Made by a program: the position numbers and the translations under genes. The notes beneath the pieces were generated by a model. The model saw nothing but the letters and a program-made list of their open reading frames with translations, was not told the DNA's origin and ran no database searches. Positions 7,877 to 18,496 of a DNA stretch of 64,000 bases are shown in pieces. How positions within the stretch are numbered: the first letter of the stretch is position 1; every line of letters starts with the position of its first letter. Source of the stretch: Pseudomonas multiresinivorans (lineage in GTDB: Bacteria; Pseudomonadota; Gammaproteobacteria; Pseudomonadales; Pseudomonadaceae); the NCBI RefSeq assembly GCF_012971725.1, contig NZ_CP048833.1, positions 2,542,001 to 2,606,000 on the forward strand. The letters run 5' to 3'.

Positions 7877-8359
7877 GGGCCGACTTCAGATTTCCGGCTC
7901 GGGGCTCAAATAGCGCTGGGCACCGCAGCGCGTGCAACGTTGGCAAACCATCGGCACATGGCCGACCTCGGTCAGAGTCCCTTCATCCCAGACGCATCCC
8001 AGGAAAAAGCAGCGCAATCGCATGTGTCCTCCTCCGGCATTGCCGGTGTTGAGACAGGCAGAAAGGTGCAGGGTGGCTCCCGGTTTGTTCTTGTGTGGAG
8101 ACGCCCGAGAGCCTCTCGCGAGCGCTCTAGAATGGGCAATCTAAACCGCCGGAAGGCTGTTGGCCGCGGCGTGCGTGAGTTCTGCCGATTTCCCTACCAC
8201 TCGTCACCCTTGTGAGGAGGGTGTTGACAGGTAATATTATGAGCATAATATTCAACTTCAGATGACGGTCGACATTCAAATCGAGCCGGACATTCCAGAC
8301 GGCCTGCGGGCCCTCACATCCCTTGCATGCGGGCGAGTCGCCCCACTGGAGAAAGAACC
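7877..8359. other. Intergenic region before the SDR gene
   Basis: About 480 bases with no supportable gene. The first 340 bases show nothing I can name. The promoter/operator at 8224-8252 is the only clear signal. Confidence 0.6.
8224..8252 (+). promoter_or_regulatory. Sigma-70 promoter overlapped by a perfect palindromic operator
   Basis: TTGACA (8224-8229), a 17-base spacer and TAATAT (8247-8252) form a near-consensus promoter. The perfect inverted repeat AATATTATG-AG-CATAATATT (8233-8252) fills the spacer and the -10 box, so a bound repressor would block RNA polymerase. The TetR gene at 9411-9977 is the obvious candidate (inference). The first gene downstream starts at 8360. Confidence 0.8.
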
Positions 8360-9166
8360 ATGAATGCCAAATCCGAACTGGGCCGCGCACTGATCACCGG
8401 TGCTTCCTCCGGCATCGGCGCCACCTACGCCCAGCGCTTCGCCGCCCAGGGCTATGACCTGCTGCTGGTGGCCCGTGACCAGCAACGCCTGGAAGCCCTG
8501 GCTGCACGGCTGGGCGAGGAGTACGGCGTTTCCGTGGATGTGCTCAAGGCCGACCTCACCCGTCGCGAGGATCGTGCCCGCGTCGAAGCGCGCCTGGCCG
8601 AAGACAGCAGCATCAGCCTGCTGCTGAACAATGCCGGTGTCGCCATCAATGGCACCCTGCTGGAGACCGACCTGGACCGCCTGGAAAGCATGATCGAGCT
8701 GAACGTCACCGCCACCGCGCGCCTGGCCGGTGCTGCCGCCAAGGCCTTCGCCGGGCGCGGGCGCGGCACCATCATCAACGTCGCCTCGGTGCTGGCCCTG
8801 GCGCCGGAACTGTTCAACGGCAGCTACAGCGCCACCAAGGCCTTCGTGCTCAACCTGACCCAATCCATGCAGCAGGAACTGGCGCCGCAAGGCCTGCGCA
8901 TCCAGGCCGTGTTGCCCGGCGCCACCCGCACCGAAATCTGGGACCGCGCCGGCACCGATATCTCCGCACTGCCAGCGGAGATGCTGATGGACGTGAACCA
9001 CATGGTCGACGCCGCGCTGGCCGGCCTCGCCCTGGGCGAAGTGGTAACCCTGCCGGCTCTGCCGGATGCGGGCGAGTTCGACGCCTTCACCGCCGCGCGC
9101 CTGAAGATGGCGCCGAACCTGTCCCGCAGCGCGCCTGCGCAGCGTTATGGAGTTGCAGTGGGCTAA
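8360..9166 (+). CDS. Short-chain dehydrogenase/reductase, NAD(P)-dependent
   Basis: A classical SDR of 268 residues. The nucleotide-binding motif TGASSGIG is near residue 14, NNAG follows mid-protein, and the catalytic Ser-Tyr-Lys set is seen as NVASV and YSATK. It would reduce or oxidise a carbonyl/alcohol pair in the cytoplasm; the substrate is unknown. The ATG at 8360 follows GGAGAAAGAACC. A repressible promoter precedes it and a strong terminator follows, so it is a single-gene unit. Neighbouring TetR, thiolase and thioesterase genes suggest lipid or aromatic acyl metabolism, but that is context only. Confidence 0.88.
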   Translation: MNAKSELGRALITGASSGIGATYAQRFAAQGYDLLLVARDQQRLEALAARLGEEYGVSVDVLKADLTRREDRARVEARLAEDSSISLLLNNAGVAINGTLLETDLDRLESMIELNVTATARLAGAAAKAFAGRGRGTIINVASVLALAPELFNGSYSATKAFVLNLTQSMQQELAPQGLRIQAVLPGATRTEIWDRAGTDISALPAEMLMDVNHMVDAALAGLALGEVVTLPALPDAGEFDAFTAARLKMAPNLSRSAPAQRYGVAVG

Positions 9167-9192
9167 CCGAGTAACTGAGTGGCGAAAAGCTT

Positions 9193-9219
9193 GCCCCGGC
9201 CTTGCGCCGGGGCTTTTTT
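9193..9219 (+). terminator. Rho-independent terminator after the SDR gene
   Basis: GCCCCGGC-CTTGC-GCCGGGGC followed by TTTTTT, 27 bases after the SDR stop. Confidence 0.93.
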
Positions 9220-9303
9220 ATGCGCGCGAGATAGCTCGCTCCTACAGGTGCCTGATTCCCCGGCGCAAAGCTGTCACACGTAGGAAGGGTGGGGCGCAGG
9301 GGC

Positions 9304-9379
9304 GTAGGGCGAATAACCTGGAACAGGTTATCCGCCGGCCCTTTAACGGCGGATAACGCTGGCGCGTTATGCACCCTAC
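9304..9379. repeat. Intergenic palindromic element (two nested hairpins, GTAGGG...CCCTAC ends)
   Basis: A 76-base element whose ends GTAGGGCG and CACCCTAC pair. Inside are two hairpins, AATAACCTG-GAA-CAGGTTAT and GGATAACGC with GCGTTAT. Such elements are common between genes in Pseudomonas. It lies between the convergent SDR and TetR genes. Confidence 0.65.
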
Positions 9380-9410
9380 AAAAGCGCCATTCGCACCTGC
9401 TGTGGGAGAT

Positions 9411-9977
9411 TCACTCCGCCGCGCCAATCTCCCGCTTGAGGTGCCGGCGGGTGCTGTCCAGGATTCGCTCGGCCAGCTCGGTGTCCGCCACGCTGCGCGA
9501 CAGCACCAGCGCGCCAATCAGTGTGGCGAGCAGGGCGACGCTTTCGTCCTCGGCATGCTCGCTGGGCAGCGCCTGCTCGATGGCTTCGATGCGCGCCTGG
9601 ACGATGGCATCCGTGGTGGCGCTGGCATGCCCGCGGGCGCCCAGCTCGGCGGAGATGGTCGGCAAAGGGCAGCCCTTGCCCGGCGTGTTGCGGTGGCCGG
9701 TGGAGAGGTACTGGTCGATGAAGCCGGGCAGCGGGTCGTCCTTGGCGAACTGCTGGTCGACCACCGGGCGCAGTTGCTCGGCGGCCTGCTGCAGGGCGAT
9801 TTCCACCAGCTCGTCCTTGGACTTGAAGTGCGCGTAAAAGCCGCCGTGGGTCAGGCCCAGCGCCTTCATCAGCGTCTGCAGGCCGGTGGCGTCGACGCCT
9901 TCGCTGCGAAAGCGCTGCGCCGCCTCGTTGATGATGCGTTCGCGGGTCAGGGCCTTGTGGTCTTCGGAGTAACGCAT
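9411..9977 (-). CDS. TetR/AcrR-family transcriptional repressor
   Basis: A 188-residue regulator. The N-terminal helix-turn-helix is typical: RIINEAAQRFRSEG, then GLTHGGFYAHFKSKDELV. The ligand domain begins near residue 60 and contains PGKGCPLPT, seen in a subfamily near short-chain dehydrogenases and reductases. I chose the ATG ending at 9977 because AGGAGA precedes it; the frame stays open a little further. The convergent SDR gene has a perfect operator over its promoter and is the likely target. A related half-site lies upstream of the thioesterase gene (11905-11925). Confidence 0.88.
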   Translation of the reverse strand: MRYSEDHKALTRERIINEAAQRFRSEGVDATGLQTLMKALGLTHGGFYAHFKSKDELVEIALQQAAEQLRPVVDQQFAKDDPLPGFIDQYLSTGHRNTPGKGCPLPTISAELGARGHASATTDAIVQARIEAIEQALPSEHAEDESVALLATLIGALVLSRSVADTELAERILDSTRRHLKREIGAAE

Positions 9978-10078
9978 GACCGGGTGTCTCCTGCGGTGCA
10001 TGGAATGCTGGGTGACATTCTAACGCAGGGTGGGCGAGGGGAGGTGATTCAGGGCAGATAGGGCATGCGCCGAAGGCA

Positions 10079-10145
10079 ATCGCGGACGGAGTCCGCTCCT
10101 ACGCCAAGGTTTGGTATCTGCGTAGGAGCGGACTCCGTCCGCGAT
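10079..10145. repeat. REP-type inverted pair (GTAGGAGCGGACTCCGTCCG family)
   Basis: One copy at 10079-10102 and its inverse at 10122-10145 form a 67-base pair separated by 19 bases. It lies between thiolase and TetR genes. The same unit recurs at 26177-26258, 55846-55913 and as single copies near 62979 and 63205. Confidence 0.85.
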
Positions 10146-10186
10146 GTCTTCACCCAGCGCCAGAGCGCTCTTTGTACGCCCTACGA

Positions 10187-11320
10187 TCAGCGAACAGCTT
10201 CCAGCAACGTCGCCACACCTTGCCCGCCACCAATGCACTGGGTGGCAATGGCATAGCGCCCGCCGGTTTCCTTCAGCAGCGCCGCCGCCTTGCCGGTGAT
10301 GCGCGCGCCGGTTGCTCCCAGCGGGTGACCGATGGCCAGGGCGCCGCCATGCAGGTTGACCCGGTCGATATCCAGTTCCAGCCCGCGCAGGCAGGCCAGG
10401 GCCTGGCTGGAGAAGGCTTCGTTGATCTCCACCAGGTCAATGTCGGCCATGCGCAGACCCGCGCGGTCGAGCAGCTTGCGGGTGGCATAGAGCGGGCCCA
10501 TGCCCATGATTTCGGGCGGGCAGCCAACCACGGCGACGGCTTTCACCCGCGCCAGGATGTCCAGCCCATGGGCACGGGCGAAGTCTTCGCTGCACACCAG
10601 CACAGCCGCTGCGCCATCGGTGAGGGGCGAGGCGGTGCCGGCGGTGACGCTGCCGCCGAACGCCGGTTTGAGCTGCGCCAGCGCCTCCAGGTTGGTGCCG
10701 GGGCGGATGCAGCCATCCTCGTTGACCACGCCATTGGGTGTGTCGATGGGCACGATCTCCGCGGCCAGCAGCCCTTGTTCACGGGCACGGGCCGCCTTGG
10801 CGTGGGAGTCCACCGCCATGGCTTCCTGGTCGACGCGGGAAATGCCGAAGCGCTCGGCGACGATTTCCGCTGTCTGCCCCATCGGCATGTAGGCCTGCGG
10901 GAATTCGGCCAGCAGGTGCGGGTTGGGTGACAGGTTGAAGCCGCCCATGGGCACGCGGGTCATGGATTCCACGCCGGCGCAGATGAAAGCATCGCCTGCA
11001 CCGAGCTGGATCTGTCCGGCGGCAAAATGAATGGAGGTCATGGACGAGCCGCAGAAACGGTTCACCGTGGCGCCGGCCACGGTTTCCGGCAGCCCGGCGA
11101 GGAAGCTGGTGATGCGCGCGATATTCATGCCCTGTTCGGCCTCGGGATAGGCGCAGCCCATGATCAGGTCCTCGATCAGGCTGGCATCCAGGCCGCTGCG
11201 TTGTACCAGTGCCTTGACGGTCTGCGCGGCGAGGTCGTCCGGGCGTACGTCGATCAGCGCGCCCTTTTTGGCGAAGTGGAACGGGGAGCGGGCATAACCC
11301 GCGATCACTACGGAAGTCAT
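10187..11320 (-). CDS. Thiolase (acetyl-CoA acyltransferase family)
   Basis: A 377-residue thiolase. The acylated cysteine is C90 in VNRFCGSSM, the histidine motif is GHPLGATGAR, and the second cysteine lies in CIGGGQGVA near the C-terminus. It cleaves 3-ketoacyl-CoA with CoA, or works in reverse. It is transcribed leftward together with the upstream thioesterase gene, whose stop lies 21 bases before its start. It is more diverged from the thiolase at 21.2 kb than a simple duplicate would be (RFCGSSM against KMCGSGM). The chain-length preference cannot be read from the sequence. Confidence 0.9.
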   Translation of the reverse strand: MTSVVIAGYARSPFHFAKKGALIDVRPDDLAAQTVKALVQRSGLDASLIEDLIMGCAYPEAEQGMNIARITSFLAGLPETVAGATVNRFCGSSMTSIHFAAGQIQLGAGDAFICAGVESMTRVPMGGFNLSPNPHLLAEFPQAYMPMGQTAEIVAERFGISRVDQEAMAVDSHAKAARAREQGLLAAEIVPIDTPNGVVNEDGCIRPGTNLEALAQLKPAFGGSVTAGTASPLTDGAAAVLVCSEDFARAHGLDILARVKAVAVVGCPPEIMGMGPLYATRKLLDRAGLRMADIDLVEINEAFSSQALACLRGLELDIDRVNLHGGALAIGHPLGATGARITGKAAALLKETGGRYAIATQCIGGGQGVATLLEAVR

Positions 11321-11341
11321 GGTCGGTCTCCTGAACAGCTG

Positions 11342-11881
11342 TCAGCGCCCGAGGATCAGGCAGGTGGTGGAACCGGTGGCGTAGAGCTTGCCGTCCACGT
11401 CGTAGAGACGGCCTTCGGCCAGGGCGGTGGAGCGGCCGACATGCACGATCGTGCCCTCGGCGCGGATCGGTCCGGTGTCGCGGGTCAGTGCACGGATGTA
11501 GCTGATGCGCAGGTCGGTGGTGGTGTAGCCCAGGCCCGGTTCGAGCATGGTGTGCACCGCGCAGCCCATGGCCGAGTCCAGCAGCGTGGCCGCGTAGCCA
11601 CCGTGCACAGTGCCCAGCGGGTTGTAGTGGCGCATGTCCGGGGTGCCCTGGAAGATGAAGCGGCCCTGACTCCATTCCAGCGGGACGAAGCCGATCAGCG
11701 CGTTGATCGGCGGGGCGGGCAATTCGCCTGCTCCGATGCCGTCGAAGAATTCCTGGGGCGTCTTGCCGCGCAGTTCCTGCAGGGCAATCACGCCGGGCTC
11801 GGCCAGGCGCTGGCGCATTTGCGCGGCCGTCGCTTCCCAGGCGGCAATCTTCTGTTCACGGGTCAGTGTCAGTTCGGTCAT
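11342..11881 (-). CDS. PaaI-type hotdog-fold acyl-CoA thioesterase
   Basis: A 179-residue protein with the hotdog signature NPLGTVHGGYAATLLDSAMG, followed by TTDLRISYIRAL and EGTIVHVGRS as in PaaI thioesterases, which release CoA from acyl or aryl-acyl thioesters. An N-terminal extension of about 60 residues precedes the fold. I chose the ATG ending at 11881 because GGAG lies six bases upstream. It is first in a two-gene unit with the thiolase at 10187-11320. Confidence 0.87.
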   Translation of the reverse strand: MTELTLTREQKIAAWEATAAQMRQRLAEPGVIALQELRGKTPQEFFDGIGAGELPAPPINALIGFVPLEWSQGRFIFQGTPDMRHYNPLGTVHGGYAATLLDSAMGCAVHTMLEPGLGYTTTDLRISYIRALTRDTGPIRAEGTIVHVGRSTALAEGRLYDVDGKLYATGSTTCLILGR

Positions 11882-11904
11882 CGCGGGCTCCAGCACTTCG
11901 ATTA

Positions 11905-11925
11905 AATATTACGGTAATCATACTA
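11905..11925 (-). promoter_or_regulatory. Possible operator upstream of the thioesterase-thiolase unit
   Basis: AAATATTACGGTAATCATAC contains the palindrome ATTAC-G-GTAAT (11908-11918). Its first part, AATATTA, matches the first half of the operator ahead of the SDR gene (8233-8252). On the minus strand TATGAT and TAATAT are possible -10 boxes, but no good -35 is seen. The site may serve the same TetR protein. Confidence 0.35.
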
Positions 11926-12010
11926 GCATTGAATGATGATCGGCATATAAGTGACGGAAGCGCCATCCAGCATGGCTGAAACGACAGGAAAAGGGGGAAG
12001 GAGAGGGCGC

Positions 12011-12030
12011 TGGCGGAGCGGACTCCGCCA
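12011..12030 (-). terminator. Hairpin downstream of pbpG
   Basis: TGGCGGAG-CGGA-CTCCGCCA, an eight-pair stem 12 bases after the pbpG stop. On the minus strand it is followed by a pyrimidine-rich stretch rather than a clean T-run, so termination is only likely. Confidence 0.45.
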
Positions 12031-12041
12031 GTGCGGGGGCT

Positions 12042-12971
12042 TTACTCGGCGGTGGCGGTCATGCTGGCGGCGCGGGCCTGGCTGCGCTGAGCCTTGTATT
12101 GCAGGGCGACGGCAGGCACCGGCGAAGCGACGCCGGTTTCCACCCAGCGGCGGATGCGACCGGCGTCGGCCACGTGGGTGCGTTTGCCGAAGGCATCGAG
12201 CAGGGCCAGGGCGACCGGGCGGCCGTTCATCATGGTAACCATCACCAGGCAGTGGCCGGCGTCGTTGGTGAAGCCGGTCTTGGTCAGGCGGATGTCCCAC
12301 TTGCCGTTGCGCACCAGCGGGTTGGTGTTGAAGAAGCTCAGCGAATAGCTGGGCTTGCTGAAGCGCGCATCGCTGGTCGCCGTGGTGCTCAACTGGCGGA
12401 TCTGCGGGTAGGTGTAGGCAGCCTTGGCCAGGCGGATCAGGTCGTTGGCGTCGGAGACGTTGTGGATCGACAGGCCGGTGGGTTCGACATAGTGGGTGCT
12501 GGTCATGCCGAGGGATTTCGCCTTGGCGTTCATGGCCGCGACGAAGGCCCTGGAGCCGCCCGGGTAGTTGTGCGCGAGGCTGGCGGCGGCGCGGTTTTCC
12601 GAGGACATCAGCGCCAGCAGCAGCATGTTCTGGCGGCTGATCATGCTGCCCAGGTGGACGCGGGAGAACACGCCCTTCATCTCGGCGGTCTCGGAGATGT
12701 CCACGGGGATCAGCTCGTTCATCGGCAGCTTGGCGTCCAGGGTGACCATCGCGGTCATCAGCTTGGTCACCGAGGCGATGGGCACTACCAGGTTGGGGTT
12801 GCTGGAGTAGAGGGTCTTGCCGTTCTCCAGGTCGACCACCAGTGCGCTGCCGGAGGCGAGCACGAGTTCTTTGGGGGAGGCCGTCTTGGGCGTGGCAGCA
12901 AAGGAGTTCGATGTACAGACAACAGCGGCGCAGGCAAACAGCAGGCTCAGTATCGAACGACGAGTAGTCAT
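12042..12971 (-). CDS. pbpG: D-alanyl-D-alanine endopeptidase (penicillin-binding protein 7)
   Basis: A periplasmic low-molecular-mass penicillin-binding protein of 309 residues that cuts D-Ala-meso-DAP cross-links in peptidoglycan. All three active-site motifs are present: SVTK (S67-K70), SEN (S124-N126) and KTG (K231-G233). A signal peptide covers the first 25 residues (to SFA-ATPK). I chose the ATG ending at 12971; a TTG 15 bases upstream is in frame but adds nothing recognisable. The C-terminal tail (QRSQARAASMTATAE) is basic and low in complexity. It is a single gene, divergent from the acyl-CoA synthetase. Confidence 0.92.
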   Translation of the reverse strand: MTTRRSILSLLFACAAVVCTSNSFAATPKTASPKELVLASGSALVVDLENGKTLYSSNPNLVVPIASVTKLMTAMVTLDAKLPMNELIPVDISETAEMKGVFSRVHLGSMISRQNMLLLALMSSENRAAASLAHNYPGGSRAFVAAMNAKAKSLGMTSTHYVEPTGLSIHNVSDANDLIRLAKAAYTYPQIRQLSTTATSDARFSKPSYSLSFFNTNPLVRNGKWDIRLTKTGFTNDAGHCLVMVTMMNGRPVALALLDAFGKRTHVADAGRIRRWVETGVASPVPAVALQYKAQRSQARAASMTATAE

Positions 12972-13475
12972 GGATGTGATTCGCAAGCGTTGAGTGGGAA
13001 TTTGTCTACATCCATGTAGGCATTTTCGTCGAATTCTACTGCAAGGCCTGCGCTAGCGCACGTGGCGCGGGGCGTCTCAGTTTGCGACAGCCTGAGACGT
13101 ATCCACGGTGTCCAGGCAAGGCCACGAATGATGCAGGCAGCGGCGGCGGGGCTGCCTGCCCGAGCTGTTGCGAAATGCAACCGCGGCGGCTGCGTGGCCA
13201 ACCTCCGAAACTCTTCTCAAGGCCCCGCCAGCTATGGCTTTCAGGCCGAATGGCACGCTTTGTGAGTGGCTATCCTGAATGATGCGGAGGCGCCCGCCGA
13301 CATCGCTCTGCCGATGGTCGGGGTTGCGTTTACCTTTACGTTAACGTAAACATGCTCCGTCGCCCGCGACCGGTCAGTCAGGCCGGCGGGGTAGGTTGGC
13401 TCTCGGTGCTTTGGCACCGCTGCCAGAGCCGATCGTTCAGCGTTGATCCCAGAACAAGCACAACAAGGGAAAGCC
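12972..13475. other. Divergent intergenic region between pbpG and the acyl-CoA synthetase
   Basis: About 500 bases with no supportable gene. The only strong signal is the palindrome at 13335-13350. A run of proline and alanine codons in one frame (13062-13265) has no ribosome binding site and looks non-coding. Confidence 0.6.
13335..13350. promoter_or_regulatory. Perfect 16-base palindrome, LiuR-like operator
   Basis: TTTACGTTAACGTAAA is a perfect palindrome, preceded by another TTTAC. It resembles the MerR-family LiuR sites described ahead of branched-chain and fatty acid degradation genes in proteobacteria. It lies 125 bases upstream of the synthetase start, so regulation of 13476-15155 is likely. 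Confidence 0.6.
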
Positions 13476-15155
<1,680 letters not shown>

Positions 15156-15206
15156 TCGTTCGACACCGTCCTGCGCCCGGGCGCGCGTTCCTGACATCAG
15201 GGCGCC

Positions 15207-16223
15207 ATGGGCGTAGAGAAGGGCACTATCTCCATCCGCCTGGTCAGCGAAGCGCTGGCCGAGTTTCGTCGCGCCGGCCGCGACGACGGGCCGCTATTGG
15301 CCGCCGCCGGCATCGCCCCGGAGCTGTTCGGCAAGCCCTACGCGCGGGTTTCCAGCCAGGCTTACGCGCGGCTCTGGCTGCGCCTGGCGAAGGAGATGGA
15401 CGACGAGTTCTTCGGCATGAATGCCCGGCGCATGAAGTCCGGCAGCTTCAACTTCATGGCTGCCGCGGCGATCCGCGAGCCGACCCTGGAGACGGCGATG
15501 AATGCCGCGCTGCGCTTCATGGGCCTGGTGTTCGATGACTTCACGCCGCGCCTGGTGCGCCAGGACGGCGTCGCCTCGATCACCCTCGACGAGCCTGCAA
15601 GCTCGGCGCCGCGCGCCTTCTGCTATTTCACCCTGTGGTTGATGCTGCACGGCCTGGCCTGCTGGCTGGTGGGGCGGCGCATCCCGATCCTCGCCATCGA
15701 ACTGCGCTGCCCGCAGCCGGATTTCATCGAGGACTACCGGGTGATGTTCAGCGACAACCTGCGTTTCGCCCGCCGCCAGTCGCGCCTGCTGTTCAACGCC
15801 GAAGCGCTGGAGCTGCCGGTGCGCCGCGACGAGCGCGAGCTGCGGCGTTTCCTGGGTGGCGCGCCGGCCAACATCCTGGTGCGCTACCGCGACCCGCAGA
15901 GCCTCGCTGCACGTACCAAGGCCTACCTGCGCAGCCTGAAGTTCGAGCGCTGGCCGGACCTCGACGCACTTGCCAGCCACTTCTACATGGCGCCCTCGAC
16001 CCTGCGCCGCAAGCTCGCCGCCGAAGGGCAGTCCTACCAGGCGCTCAAGGACCAGCTGCGCCGCGACCTCGCCATCGCACGGCTGGACAGCGGCGACGGC
16101 AACTTCGCCGATCTCGCCGAGGAACTGGGTTTTGCCGACACCAGCGCCTTCTACAAGGCCTTCCGCAAATGGACCGGATCGACGCCCGGGCAATACCGCG
16201 CGCTGATCCGCCAGGAGCCCTGA
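15207..16223 (+). CDS. AraC-family transcriptional regulator (arabinose-binding-domain type)
   Basis: A 338-residue regulator. The N-terminal 200 residues form the ligand-sensing domain found in OruR-type AraC proteins, and the C-terminal 100 carry the double helix-turn-helix (ASHFYMAPSTLRRKL, then LAEELGFADTSAFYKAFRKWTGSTPGQYR). It probably controls the adjoining acyl-CoA genes. It starts at ATG 15207 and lies 51 bases after the synthetase, so the two are likely cotranscribed. From memory it corresponds to PAO1 PA2556. Confidence 0.9.
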   Translation: MGVEKGTISIRLVSEALAEFRRAGRDDGPLLAAAGIAPELFGKPYARVSSQAYARLWLRLAKEMDDEFFGMNARRMKSGSFNFMAAAAIREPTLETAMNAALRFMGLVFDDFTPRLVRQDGVASITLDEPASSAPRAFCYFTLWLMLHGLACWLVGRRIPILAIELRCPQPDFIEDYRVMFSDNLRFARRQSRLLFNAEALELPVRRDERELRRFLGGAPANILVRYRDPQSLAARTKAYLRSLKFERWPDLDALASHFYMAPSTLRRKLAAEGQSYQALKDQLRRDLAIARLDSGDGNFADLAEELGFADTSAFYKAFRKWTGSTPGQYRALIRQEP

Positions 16224-16304
16224 AATTTAAGGGCCCGGCTCAAGTAGCCGCCTTACAGGCCGATAAAACCTCAAAGAATTGCTTGTTGCTCAAGGACGCC
16301 AACC

Positions 16305-18452
16305 ATGCCCCTGTCCCGCCTCTCGATCCAGTGGAAGATCACGCTGCTGACCGGCCTCTGCCTGCTCTGCATCGTCTGCCTGCTGGTCGGCCTCTCGCTG
16401 TTCCGGATGAACCATGATGCGCAACTGATCAAGGCGGCCAACGCGGACATGCTCAAGGACGCGGCCAAGTCGCGGATGCAGGCGCGCAGCGAGCAGCAGG
16501 CGGAGATCATCCAGCGCTTCTTCACCGACGTTTACCACTTCGGCAACCAGTTCTCCCGCCAGGTCAGCCAGCTGCGCGAGCAGTCGACCAAGCACGGTGC
16601 GGACACCGCGGCGGTACGCAAGGACCTGAACCAACTGGTGCGCGATGGCCTGAAGAGCAACCCGAACCTGCTCAGCCTCTACGTGGTCTTCGAACCCGAT
16701 GCGCTGGACGGCCAGGATGCCAACTTCCACGACCAGGCCGACGCTGGCAGCAACGAGAAGGGGCGCTTCGGTGCCTACTGGGCGCAGAAGGCTTCCGGCG
16801 AAATGACCGGCCTCGCGGTCACTGAGGACATGATCGCCGACACCTCGGTGATGCTCGACGGCAGCCCGTTCAACACCTGGCAGCTGTGCCCGCTGCAGAC
16901 CCGCAAGGCCTGCGTGCTAAACCCCTATTTCGACAGCGCCTCGGGTACCAAGGTGCTGATGACCACCGTGACTTTCCCGCTGATGGATCAAGGCAAGGTC
17001 ATCGCCGTGATCGGTATCGACATCAGCCTCAGCCGCCTGCAACAGCTGGCTGCCGATGGCGACCGCCAGCTCTACGACGGCGCCGGCAGCGTCAGCATCG
17101 TCAGCCCGGCGGGCCTGCTCGCCGGCTACAGCAGCGACGAAGCGCTGCTCGGCCAGCCGCTGGAAAAGGCCATCCCCGGCCAGGCCGCCGAACTGCTGTC
17201 GCTGCAGGCCAGCGGTCGCCCGCAGGTGCTGGAGAAGGATGGCCAACTGCGCGTGCTGGAACCGCTGCTGCCGATCCCGGACGCCACCAAGCCCTGGGCC
17301 GTGGTGCTCGACGTACCGCAGGACGTGCTGCTGGCTCCCGCGCTGCAACTGCAGAAGCAGCTGGATGAGCGCAACTCCAGCGGCGCGCTGTGGCAGACGA
17401 TCTTCGGCCTGATCGCCGCCATCGTCGGCCTGCTGCTGGTCTGGCTCACCGCCCGCGGCGTGACCCGGCCGATCCTCGGCGTCGCCGCCATGCTGCGCAA
17501 CATCGCCAGCGGCGAAGGCGACCTGACCAAGCGCCTGGACTACGCCGGCAAGGACGAACTGGGCGAGCTGGCCGGCTGGTTCAACCGCTTCCTCGACAAG
17601 CTGCAGCCGATCATCCGCGACGTGAAATCCTCGGTGCACGACGCCCGCGCCACCGCCGACCAGTCCTCGGAAATCGCCAGCCAGACCAGTGCCGGCATGC
17701 AGCAGCAGTTCCGCGAAGTCGACCAGGTGGCCACCGCCTCCCAGGAGATGAGCGCCACCGCCCATGACGTCGCCAACAGCGCCGCCATGGCCGCCGATGC
17801 CGCCCGTGGTGCCGATGGCGCGACCCGCGACGGTCTCAACGTGATCGACAACACCACCCGCCTGATCGACGAACTGGCCAGCGACATGAGCAGCGCCATG
17901 AGCCAGGTCGAAGGCTTGGCGGCGAGCAGCGAGCAGATCGGTTCGGTGCTGGAAGTGATCCGCGGCATCGCCGAGCAGACCAACCTGCTGGCCCTCAACG
18001 CCGCTATCGAAGCGGCCCGTGCCGGTGAAGCCGGGCGCGGCTTCGCGGTGGTCGCCGACGAGGTGCGCAACCTCGCCAAGCGCACCCAGGATTCGGTGGA
18101 GGAAATCCGCCAAGTCATCGAAGGCCTGCAGAACGGCACCCGCGACGTGGTGGGCGCGATGAGCAACAGCCATCGCCAGGCGCAGGACAGCGTGTCCCAG
18201 GTCGAGCAGGCCGTGGCCGCTCTGAAGCGCATCGGCGATGCGGTGGGCGTGATCACCGACATGAACCTGCAGATCGCCAGCGCCGCCGAGGAACAGAGCG
18301 CGGTGGCCGAGGAGATCAACCGCAACGTGGCGGGGATTCGCGATGTGACCGAGTCGCTGTCGAGCCAGGCGCAGGAATCGGCGCAGGTCAGCCAGTCGCT
18401 GAACAAGCTGGCGAACCATCAGCAGGGCTTGATGGATCAGTTCCGCGTCTAA
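16305..18452 (+). CDS. Methyl-accepting chemotaxis protein with periplasmic dCache-like sensor
   Basis: A 715-residue transmembrane chemoreceptor. One helix lies at residues 10-33, then a periplasmic sensor of about 325 residues, a second helix at about 361-384, HAMP to about 435, and the cytoplasmic signalling domain with the conserved tip EQTNLLALNAAIEAARAGE. No C-terminal CheR-binding pentapeptide is seen. The sensor has features of double-Cache domains (NPYFDSASGTKVLMTTVTFP). In PAO1 the phosphate receptor ctpH (PA2561) lies near the orthologous fatty-acid genes, so this may be its counterpart, but I cannot confirm the ligand. Confidence 0.88.
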   Translation: MPLSRLSIQWKITLLTGLCLLCIVCLLVGLSLFRMNHDAQLIKAANADMLKDAAKSRMQARSEQQAEIIQRFFTDVYHFGNQFSRQVSQLREQSTKHGADTAAVRKDLNQLVRDGLKSNPNLLSLYVVFEPDALDGQDANFHDQADAGSNEKGRFGAYWAQKASGEMTGLAVTEDMIADTSVMLDGSPFNTWQLCPLQTRKACVLNPYFDSASGTKVLMTTVTFPLMDQGKVIAVIGIDISLSRLQQLAADGDRQLYDGAGSVSIVSPAGLLAGYSSDEALLGQPLEKAIPGQAAELLSLQASGRPQVLEKDGQLRVLEPLLPIPDATKPWAVVLDVPQDVLLAPALQLQKQLDERNSSGALWQTIFGLIAAIVGLLLVWLTARGVTRPILGVAAMLRNIASGEGDLTKRLDYAGKDELGELAGWFNRFLDKLQPIIRDVKSSVHDARATADQSSEIASQTSAGMQQQFREVDQVATASQEMSATAHDVANSAAMAADAARGADGATRDGLNVIDNTTRLIDELASDMSSAMSQVEGLAASSEQIGSVLEVIRGIAEQTNLLALNAAIEAARAGEAGRGFAVVADEVRNLAKRTQDSVEEIRQVIEGLQNGTRDVVGAMSNSHRQAQDSVSQVEQAVAALKRIGDAVGVITDMNLQIASAAEEQSAVAEEINRNVAGIRDVTESLSSQAQESAQVSQSLNKLANHQQGLMDQFRV

Positions 18453-18496
18453 GGAAGCCAACATCCGATCGCCAGTTTGCAGCAGGCGCTCGAATC

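Noticed and set aside
7825..8215. Short open frames between qhpB and the SDR gene
   Set aside because: They begin in the terminator, lack ribosome binding sites and have the mixed composition of non-coding DNA.
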